Part shown: piece by piece, positions 49,768 to 56,272 of the stretch
How the letters are laid out: the number at the start of each line of letters is the position of its first letter
Position numbering within the stretch: the first letter of the stretch is position 1
Source of the DNA: Poriferisodalis sp965214215
GTDB taxonomy: Bacteria; Actinomycetota; Acidimicrobiia; Acidimicrobiales; Poriferisodalaceae
Length of the DNA: 64,000 nt
NCBI RefSeq assembly: GCF_965214215.1
Contig: NZ_CBDCBD010000003.1
Coordinates: forward strand, 682,001-746,000
Direction: 5' to 3'
Notes under the pieces: model-generated
What the model was told of the DNA's origin: nothing
Databases searched by the model: none
The model's input: only the letters and a program-made list of their open reading frames with translations
Program-made: the position numbers and the translations under genes

Positions 49768-50157
49768 CTACCCCTCAGCGGGAAATTCGAATGCGCCGGG
49801 CAGTAGCGCACCGACGGTGGTGTCCTCGTTCACGATGCAGTCCGGGCCGCCGGCCTCCACCAGCAGCTGCCGGCAACGGCCGCAGGGAGTGATCGGATTG
49901 CCGTCGGGACCGGTCACCGCCACCGCCACGAGACGCCCGCCACCGCTGCGATGCAGGTCGCTCACCATGCCGCATTCCGCGCACAGCGTCAGGCCGTAGG
50001 ACGCGTTCTCGACATTGCAGCCAGACACGATGCGGCCGTCGTCGGTGAGACCAGCCGCTCCGACGAAGAAGTTCGAGTACGGCGCGTAGGCCATGCGCGC
50101 CGCTTGGCGGGCCACGGTGCGCAGTTCAGCCCAATGGATGTCCTGGTTGCTCGGCAT
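49768..50157 (-). CDS. cdd: Cytidine deaminase
   Basis: 129 residues, the usual length of tetrameric cytidine deaminases. Zinc site: NVENASYGLTLCAECGMV (Cys and catalytic Glu of the CAE motif) and ITPCGRCRQLL (two cysteines). YAPYSNFFVGAA at the start is typical. Deaminates cytidine and deoxycytidine for pyrimidine salvage. ATG 50157. The nucleoside-type ABC transporter at 58481-63711 would supply substrate, though it is not adjacent. Confidence 0.96.
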   Translation of the reverse strand: MPSNQDIHWAELRTVARQAARMAYAPYSNFFVGAAGLTDDGRIVSGCNVENASYGLTLCAECGMVSDLHRSGGGRLVAVAVTGPDGNPITPCGRCRQLLVEAGGPDCIVNEDTTVGALLPGAFEFPAEG

Positions 50158-50252
50158 CTGGGCTTGCCTCTCGCCTTGGTTGATCGCTGAGAATATGGGC
50201 TCTGCGCTCGCCCCTCGTTCTCCTGGAGCTTCGCCGCAATAGCGTCTTGGCG

Positions 50253-51269
50253 GTGCAGGCGACGTTGCGGGAGTTCGAGTTGGTGTTGGCTCGGCCTTTG
50301 CTGACTGCTCATGGGGCTATCGCCGTGCGGCGGGGCATTGAGATTTCGGTGGGGGACGATGCTTGTGTGGGTCGGGGTGAGGCGGCGCCTTTGCCGGGGT
50401 TCGGGGTGGAGACCTATTCCGAGGCGCTAGCTGCTCTGGAGCGCTGGGCTGCCGATCCTGAGGGTGAGCCGCCGCGTGAACCTTGCGCTGCTGCCGCGGT
50501 GGAATCGGCGCTGACGCAGCTTGACGCTGAGATCGAGGGGGTCACGCTGGCGACGCTGCTCGCTGGGGAGGTGCCGACACAGCGGCGCATCGCGACCCAT
50601 GCGCTGGTTTCCGATCTGGATCCTGAGGCTGCAGCTCAGCGGGCTTCGCGGGCTGCCGCTGCGGGGCATCTGGCGGTGAAGCTGAAGGTTGCCGCGCGTG
50701 ATCCGGACGGCAGCGCGGCGGCGGCTACCGCAGCGAGCGAGGCGGCGCGCATTGCCGCTGTTCGCCGGGCATTGCCCGCCGGCGTGGCGTTGCGGTTGGA
50801 CGCCAACGGGGGGTGGGACCGATCCACCGCGGTGAAGGCCCTCCGCCCTGTCGGTCATCTCGACATCGAGTTCATCGAAGAACCGACACCTCAGCCGGCG
50901 GACTGGGCGCAGATCAGCCGGACCGTCGGGCTGCGGGTTGCTGCCGATGAACACCTGCGCGACCCTGGCGCGCTTGACCGACTCGTCGAGGTGGGCGCTA
51001 TCGAGGTGGCGGTGCTGAAGCCTGCTGTGCTGGGTGGTCCGCATGCCACCTATGACCTTGCTCGGCGCGCTGCCATGCGTGGGGTGCGGTCGGTGGTTTC
51101 TACGTTCATCTGCGGGCCGGCGGGGCTGCGGGTTGCACGTGACACTGCCGTGGCTGTTGATCCGCGCGGCGTGCATGGGATCGGCACTGCTTCGCTATTT
51201 GCTGAGGCGTTGCCAGAGGATGTGACGCCCGCTGGGGGGTATCTGCCAATTCCTAGCTCTGCGAGCTGA
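50253..51269 (+). CDS. menC: o-Succinylbenzoate synthase
   Basis: About 338 residues, enolase superfamily. Dehydrates SHCHC to o-succinylbenzoate in menaquinone synthesis. Acid-base lysine in AVKLKVAARD, metal ligands Asp in LDANGGW, Glu in FIEEPTPQP and Asp in VAADEHLRD, and the second lysine in AVLKPAVLGGPH. Start GTG 50253 or TTG 50247; no ribosome site. It lies 0.5 kb from menH with cdd in between, on the other strand. Its 3' end overlaps the nucleotidyltransferase gene by 17 bases. Confidence 0.92.
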   Translation: MQATLREFELVLARPLLTAHGAIAVRRGIEISVGDDACVGRGEAAPLPGFGVETYSEALAALERWAADPEGEPPREPCAAAAVESALTQLDAEIEGVTLATLLAGEVPTQRRIATHALVSDLDPEAAAQRASRAAAAGHLAVKLKVAARDPDGSAAAATAASEAARIAAVRRALPAGVALRLDANGGWDRSTAVKALRPVGHLDIEFIEEPTPQPADWAQISRTVGLRVAADEHLRDPGALDRLVEVGAIEVAVLKPAVLGGPHATYDLARRAAMRGVRSVVSTFICGPAGLRVARDTAVAVDPRGVHGIGTASLFAEALPEDVTPAGGYLPIPSSAS

Positions 51270-51777
51270 CGATCTCCTCGACCCAGCGCAGCTGTCGCAG
51301 CGCGAGCTCTTCGCCTGGGAACACCCGCGCCACGATCTCCGTGATGTCTTCTACAGAGTCGATGCCCTGATGCGCCAGCAAGAGGCGCAGATCGGACTCA
51401 TCGGTTCGACGTGCCGAGCGTGCCTTCATGGCGATCATGTGCTCGACGGATGCGACAACAACTGACAGGCTCGGGCGCTCGAATGCGATTGCGCCGCGTC
51501 GATCACGCTCTGGCGGCATGTACATCGTGGCCTGTTCGTTGATCCATGTCGACGGCCAGCCGCGCTCGCGGGCAATCTCGTGCGTTGCCCGCATCACCTC
51601 GTCGTAGCCGGCCGAGATCGAGGCATCCACGTCGCGGGTAAGCCGAAGCTCGTCGTACAACAGTGCCATCGCCGCTCCACCGGCAACGTAGATGCGGGCG
51701 ATTGCGCCTCTGGCGACGAGCCGCTGGGCGAGGTCGTCGAATGCGTCACGGATGTCGGTTGCGCTGAGTGGCTCCAC
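51253..51777 (-). CDS. DUF6036-type nucleotidyltransferase-like protein
   Basis: 174 residues from GTG 51777. Nucleotidyltransferase core: VAGGAAMALLYDELRLTRDV with D-x-D (RDVDASI), then SVEHMIAMKARSARRTDESD, where RxxKDxxD-like charged residues bind substrate. Proteins of this kind often serve as toxins or are paired with HTH proteins. The upstream gene ends two bases before it, forming a likely pair. Target unknown. Confidence 0.8.
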   Translation of the reverse strand: MEPLSATDIRDAFDDLAQRLVARGAIARIYVAGGAAMALLYDELRLTRDVDASISAGYDEVMRATHEIARERGWPSTWINEQATMYMPPERDRRGAIAFERPSLSVVVASVEHMIAMKARSARRTDESDLRLLLAHQGIDSVEDITEIVARVFPGEELALRQLRWVEEIVSSQS

Positions 51778-51779
51778 GG

Positions 51780-52304
51780 CTATACAACCGTGAGTTCCTC
51801 GCGCGGGATCCAGATGCCGTGAGCCTCGAACGTGATCGGTGTGGTCACGATCGTGCGGACCCGGTCGTAGTCATGGCAGCCGCCTGCGTACCAGAACGCC
51901 CGTAGATGCCGTTCGCGCTGCAGCGTCCACGGGGGCGGCTCGATGCCGGCCTCGATGCAACGATGCTCCACATAGGCAGCCAGGAATGCATCCCACCGCT
52001 CGTCGACGCTGTCTGGTGCCCGGCACACGAGCGCCCGGCGCTGCTCGACCGGCGTGTCCTCCCACACCTGCCCGAAGTCGTGCAGCACCAGTCGCAGCCT
52101 CCACTCGTCGTCCTCGGTGCGCAGCGCGGGGACATAGCGCCACAGTGCATTCGGCGGCTGGTCGTTATCGCCTGGGCTGCCCGCATCGCCGCCAGCAGTG
52201 ACGTCTGCGCCGCAGGGGCCGACCATGACTGCCAGCGTAACGGCACGGCGATTGCCGTCAAGAAGACCCCGTGAGACGACGGTATGTCGTATGCCGCCGA
52301 GCAC
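51780..52304 (-). CDS. Antitoxin-like partner lacking its HTH domain
   Basis: About 174 residues, start uncertain. The C-terminal 90 residues (DERWDAFLAAYVEHRCIEAG, PPWTLQRERHLRAFWY, and the end FEAHGIWIPREELTVV) resemble the tail of actinobacterial XRE-type antitoxins that are coupled to DUF6036 nucleotidyltransferases. The N-terminal DNA-binding domain those proteins carry is not visible; the first 50 residues are low-complexity (ADVTAGGDAGSPGDNDQPPN). Two bases before the toxin-like gene. Its start region overlaps the divergent RecG-like gene, suggesting local rearrangement. Confidence 0.6.
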   Translation of the reverse strand: MLGGIRHTVVSRGLLDGNRRAVTLAVMVGPCGADVTAGGDAGSPGDNDQPPNALWRYVPALRTEDDEWRLRLVLHDFGQVWEDTPVEQRRALVCRAPDSVDERWDAFLAAYVEHRCIEAGIEPPPWTLQRERHLRAFWYAGGCHDYDRVRTIVTTPITFEAHGIWIPREELTVV

Positions 52305-53410
52305 ATCGGGTCAGTCCAGGTCAGCTACCGGTCGAGCAGGCACGTGGTCGCGCCGCGATTTCCACCGCTCCAAGTCGTGACTTCGACATGGGGCTCGCCG
52401 AGCGGTTCTTCCGTCGCGTCGCCGAATCCGGCAGGCCACCGACCGAGGTTCTGTTCCGGTACGGGCTGATCCACCCGGGCGGGCCAAGCGGCGTCCGCGT
52501 CACCAACGCCGCAGTGCTCATGTTTGCGCGCGACACCGTCTGGCGCTGGCACCCGCGTGCAGATGCCCGCGTGTTCCGGGTGGACGGAACAGTGCGCTCG
52601 CATGGCGCTCAGCGCAACGTCACCCAGATCGCCCAGCTCGACTCGCCGATCGCTGCGCTCATCGAGTCGCTTCGAGATGTGGTTCGAGGCCAAATCCGAC
52701 GTGCGGAGAGCCTGAGCGGGCTGTACTTCGAAGACACCCCGGAGTATCCCGAGTTCGCTTGGCAAGAAGCGCTGGTGAATGCCGTGGCGCACCGCGATTA
52801 CGACGATTTCGGGCGCGGCATCGAGGTCTGGTTCTACAGCGACCGGATCGAGGTGCACAGCCCCGGCGGGCTTGTGCCTCCGGTGACGCTCGAAGCGCTG
52901 CGCAACGGAGTGCCCACACATGCGAGCCGCAATCCGGTGCTCGTGCGCGTCCTCGCAGCGGCAGGGATCATGCGTGATGAAGGCGAGGGCGTCCCCCGGA
53001 TGTTCCGCGAGATGAGCGGCATGGGCCTGCTGCCGCCGGAGATCGACGCCGACTGCTCAAGCCATATCGTGCGCCTCCGCAACACGCCTGCCGCATCCGC
53101 CAGCGACGTGCTGAGCGACGGCGAGGGCGCCGGCACTGCGGATGAGTCGACGTCGTCGAGCGCGGCGGACCTGCGTCGCGCCGACCGTGACCGCTCGACA
53201 CGCGTTGCGCGACTGCGATCTCGCATGCTTCGGATGGGCGGACTCCTCGACGCAGAGGGCCATGTCTCGAATGCGGACTACCGGGAACTGTTCAAGGTGG
53301 ACCGCCGTGAAGCCCTCGCAGACTTGACGACCCTCGTCGACCTGGGTCACCTCGAGCTTCGAGGAGAACGGCGTGGTGCGCACTACGTTCGGCCCGCCGC
53401 GGGCACGTAG
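52271..53410 (+). CDS. RecG-like/AlbA-type ATPase regulator, N-terminally truncated
   Basis: Up to 379 residues. The visible part matches the second half of COG2865-type putative transcription regulators: LIHPGGPSGVRVTNAAVLMF, then an HATPase-like domain FAWQEALVNAVAHRDYDDFG, IEVHSPGGL and GIMRDEGEGVPRMFREM, and a C-terminal winged helix (MLRMGGLLDAEGHVSNADYR). The N-terminal AlbA_2 domain that full members carry is absent, and its place is taken by the overlapping opposite-strand gene. Start GTG 52271 or ATG 52388. Possibly a remnant. Confidence 0.7.
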   Translation: MRRRYVVCRRAHRVSPGQLPVEQARGRAAISTAPSRDFDMGLAERFFRRVAESGRPPTEVLFRYGLIHPGGPSGVRVTNAAVLMFARDTVWRWHPRADARVFRVDGTVRSHGAQRNVTQIAQLDSPIAALIESLRDVVRGQIRRAESLSGLYFEDTPEYPEFAWQEALVNAVAHRDYDDFGRGIEVWFYSDRIEVHSPGGLVPPVTLEALRNGVPTHASRNPVLVRVLAAAGIMRDEGEGVPRMFREMSGMGLLPPEIDADCSSHIVRLRNTPAASASDVLSDGEGAGTADESTSSSAADLRRADRDRSTRVARLRSRMLRMGGLLDAEGHVSNADYRELFKVDRREALADLTTLVDLGHLELRGERRGAHYVRPAAGT

Positions 53411-53512
53411 AGCGCAAGAACGCGACGGCATCTGCAGGTCGCCGAGGAAGTGGCATCCGGGCTGAACGGGTTGCCGTCCTGATCCAGCCAGAAGGGATGA
53501 TCCCGACAAGGA

Positions 53513-53540
53513 CACGTTGTGTGTTGCAACACACAACGTG
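53513..53540. promoter_or_regulatory. 28-bp perfect palindrome
   Basis: CACGTTGTGTGTTG followed at once by its exact complement CAACACACAACGTG, with no loop, followed by a smaller CTGTC-GGT-GACAG hairpin (53541-53553). In the convergent gap between the RecG-like gene and menE. Could be a dimer-binding operator or a cruciform/bidirectional terminator. Confidence 0.7.
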
Positions 53541-53568
53541 CTGTCGGTGACAGCTCGGGCCGCCGATC

Positions 53569-54630
53569 TCAGATGCGCCAGCGTTGGGCCTTGCCCAGGG
53601 GGGTTCGGGGCAGTTCGCCGACCAATTCGACAGCGTGGGGGGCGCAGTAGGCGGGCAGGTGGGCTTTGACTGCCTCGCGCAGTGCATCGAGCTCGGGAGG
53701 CTGGGCTTGATCGGCGGGGACAATGACTGCGGTCACAGCTTGACCCCATTCGGGGTCGGGTCGGCCCACTACCGCGACCTCGGAGATTGCTGGCAACTCG
53801 GCAAGCACGCGTTCCACGGCCACCGGCCACACCTTCTCTGCGCCGGTGGTGATCATGTCGTCTGCTCGGCCGAAGACTGAGAGCTGGCCGTCATCGGAGA
53901 GGGCGCCGGCGTCTCCGGTTGGGAACCAGCCGTCTTCGGTGCGGGGATCGGTTCCGTCGCGGTAGGTGCGCAACAGCATGGGGCAGCGAAGCTGGACCTC
54001 GTTGTCTTGGATGCGGAGTTCTACGCCTTCGAGGGGCCAGCCTTCGTAGACCACGCCGCTGAACGTTTCGGTCATCCCGTAGGTGGCGACGGTGTTGGGG
54101 GGGCGCTGGGCGGGCATGGCTGAACCGCCGAGCAGGATTGCCCGAAATGCTTTGGCGTCGATGCGCGCGAGTGCCGTAGGCACCAGCGAGGTGAGCGTGG
54201 CGCCTTGGCGTGCTGCTGCTTCGACTGCTGCTGTGTCGAAGCCGTCGTGGACCTCGAGTGGGGTGTCGGTGAGCAGTGCGCGGACGACTACTGCGAGGCC
54301 GCCGACGTGGGCAAGCGGCAGGCATGCCAGCCAGCGGTCGGTGCTCGGGTCGACCTGGAGCGCTGAGCTGGTTGCCATCGCGTTGGCTTGGATGGCTGTG
54401 TGGGTGAGCACTGCGCCTTTCGGATCACCGGTGCTTCCGCTGGTGGCCATCACGAGTGCGTCGCCGGCCTCGACTTCCCAGCCGCCGCGGCGGCGGTGAC
54501 GACCGGCGGCATCCACAACGACACTCGCGCCCATGCGCTCAACGAGTTCCTCTTGGGCTGCAGCCGGGAGCCGCTGGTCGACCGGCATCACGGCGTCGCC
54601 GGCATCCCAGGCGCGCTGCAGCTCGGCCAC
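53569..54630 (-). CDS. menE: o-Succinylbenzoate-CoA ligase
   Basis: 353 residues from the first ordinary start, GTG 54630. Adenylate-forming enzyme activating o-succinylbenzoate in menaquinone synthesis. Motifs: VMATSGSTGDPKGAVLTHTA, PLAHVGGLAVVVRAL, ATYGMTETFSGVVYEGWPL, GWFPTGDAGALSDDGQLSVF, GRADDMITTGAEKVWPVAVE and the catalytic lysine near the end, RTPLGKAQRWRI. The conserved family start (LPRLIALALGGGERF) is encoded in frame just upstream, but no ATG/GTG/TTG precedes it; CTG 54675, four bases after the stop of the upstream gene, is a candidate. Short MenE of this type is usual in actinobacteria. Confidence 0.9.
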   Translation of the reverse strand: MAELQRAWDAGDAVMPVDQRLPAAAQEELVERMGASVVVDAAGRHRRRGGWEVEAGDALVMATSGSTGDPKGAVLTHTAIQANAMATSSALQVDPSTDRWLACLPLAHVGGLAVVVRALLTDTPLEVHDGFDTAAVEAAARQGATLTSLVPTALARIDAKAFRAILLGGSAMPAQRPPNTVATYGMTETFSGVVYEGWPLEGVELRIQDNEVQLRCPMLLRTYRDGTDPRTEDGWFPTGDAGALSDDGQLSVFGRADDMITTGAEKVWPVAVERVLAELPAISEVAVVGRPDPEWGQAVTAVIVPADQAQPPELDALREAVKAHLPAYCAPHAVELVGELPRTPLGKAQRWRI

Positions 54631-54679
54631 GAAGCGTTCGCCGCCTCCGAGCGCCAGCGCGATGAGTCGTGGCAGAGGC

Positions 54680-54910
54680 TCAGCCCATTCGCTTGTTGAT
54701 GTCGGCCACGGCGTCGATCAGCGAGTTCGTGACGACTGTCAATTCCTCGAATCGCTGATCGACTTTGTGCTCGATTTGGTCCATACGTTCGTCCACACGA
54801 TCGAACCGCTTGTCCACGCCGTCGAACCGTTGTTCCACGCCGTCGAACCGTTCGCCGATCTGTCCGAACATCTCAGTGAGGAATTCCCGCGTTTCGTCTG
54901 GTGTCACCAT
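54680..54910 (-). CDS. Small heptad-repeat coiled-coil protein
   Basis: 76 residues from ATG 54910 (AGGAG six bases upstream; ATG 54940 is an alternative). Residues about 20-56 are five seven-residue repeats of the pattern RFDGVEQ, RFDGVDK, RFDRVDE, RMDQIEH, KVDQRFE, with hydrophobic positions that would make a coiled coil. Similar repeats occur in many short bacterial proteins of unknown role. Ends four bases before the possible CTG start of menE, so the two may be coupled. Confidence 0.75.
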   Translation of the reverse strand: MVTPDETREFLTEMFGQIGERFDGVEQRFDGVDKRFDRVDERMDQIEHKVDQRFEELTVVTNSLIDAVADINKRMG

Positions 54911-55071
54911 CTCGCTCCTGCTGTCGAGCCCCACTCTCATAGGACTTTACCGATGGGTCCCGCACGGTCACGGGCCAATTTCTTGCACTCAGCGCGGCGG
55001 GGCGCAGAGGCACACGCACAAACGCCTCTCGCGGCGGAATCGTCACACATGGGCGCGAGACTGTCGGCTGC

Positions 55072-56142
55072 ATGAGTGCGACACGTCTCACGCCGACACT
55101 GCGCTGGACCGGCGACAGCATCGAGATCATCGATCAGACGCGACTGCCGGCCGAGTTGGTGCTGATTGACGTGCGCGACACCGCGACGGCAGTGGACGCC
55201 ATCGGGCGGCTGTCCATCCGGGGAGCGCCGGCGCTCGGGGCATTCGGCGCCCTTGCCGTGGTCGTCGGCCTCGACGAAGTTCAACCTGATTCGCTCGACG
55301 CAGCTCGGGCGGCACTGGAGCGCTTGCGGACCCGCGTCGGCGATGCCCGCCCGACTGCAGTGAACCTGCGCTGGGCCGTGGACCGCACGATCGACGCTGC
55401 GCTCGCCGAACCCGGTGTGGCCGACGTCGCGCAGATGCGCCAGCGGCTCTTGGACGAGGCCCTGGCCGTCGGCGCCGAAGACGCACTGGCGTGCGCCGAG
55501 ATCGGTCGCCTCGGGCGCGCTCTGCTCGCGGATGCAACGGTCATCGCCACGCACTGCAATGCCGGACGGCTGGCGACCGCGGGCTTGGGCACCGCACTGG
55601 CCGTTGTGTACGCCAAGGCTGCAGCGGGCGAGCCCGTCCGTGTGCTGGCGGCCGAGACCCGGCCGCTGCTGCAGGGCGCTCGGCTCACTGCGTGGGAACT
55701 GGCCGACGCGGGCATCGACGTCTCGGTCGTGGCTGACGGCGCGATGGCCTCGCTGATCGCAGGCGGCGAGGTCGACGCGGTGATCGTGGGGGCAGATCGC
55801 ATTGCCGCAAACGGCGACACTGCAAACAAGGTCGGCACCTACGCGCATGCGCTTGCCGCCGCGGACGCGGGCATCGGTTTCTACATCGCCGCGCCCACCA
55901 CCACAATCGATGCAGCAATTCCGTCGGGCGAGTGCATCGTCATCGAGCAGCGCGACCCCGACGAGGTGCACCGCGCCGGGGCCAGCCGTCTCACGCCTGC
56001 CGGCGCGGGCGCCGTGAATCCCGCTTTCGATGTGACACCGGCTCGCCTGATCGCGGCGATCATCACCGATGCGGGCGTGCTGCAACCGCCCTACGACCAT
56101 TCCATTGCTCGGACTCTGGCCGCTGCCGGGGACCACAGTTGA
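55072..56142 (+). CDS. mtnA: Methylthioribose-1-phosphate isomerase
   Basis: 356 residues. Converts 5-methylthioribose-1-phosphate to methylthioribulose-1-phosphate in methionine or 5'-deoxynucleoside salvage. Motifs: SIRGAPALGAFGALAVVVGL, catalytic cysteine in ATHCNAGRLAT, ETRPLLQGARLTAWEL, catalytic aspartate in VGADRIAANGDTANKVGTY, and APTTTIDAAIPSG. ATG 55072. Followed at 130 bp by an aldolase/dehydrogenase fusion that may use its product. Confidence 0.96.
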   Translation: MSATRLTPTLRWTGDSIEIIDQTRLPAELVLIDVRDTATAVDAIGRLSIRGAPALGAFGALAVVVGLDEVQPDSLDAARAALERLRTRVGDARPTAVNLRWAVDRTIDAALAEPGVADVAQMRQRLLDEALAVGAEDALACAEIGRLGRALLADATVIATHCNAGRLATAGLGTALAVVYAKAAAGEPVRVLAAETRPLLQGARLTAWELADAGIDVSVVADGAMASLIAGGEVDAVIVGADRIAANGDTANKVGTYAHALAAADAGIGFYIAAPTTTIDAAIPSGECIVIEQRDPDEVHRAGASRLTPAGAGAVNPAFDVTPARLIAAIITDAGVLQPPYDHSIARTLAAAGDHS

Positions 56143-56179
56143 ATTTCAGACGACCGACTGGTACGTGCCGGTGAGCGCC

Positions 56180-56245
56180 GATGGCGATGGCGATGGCGAT
56201 GGCGATGGCGATGGCGATGGCGATGGCGATGGCGATGGCGATGGC
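56180..56245. repeat. Hexanucleotide repeat (GATGGC)11
   Basis: Eleven perfect GATGGC units between mtnA and the aldolase/dehydrogenase gene, ending 27 bases before its ATG and just ahead of the ribosome site (GGGAGCAGG). Perfect identity suggests recent copy-number change. Confidence 0.97.
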
Positions 56246-56272
56246 CAACTCGACGGGACCGGGAGCAGGTAG

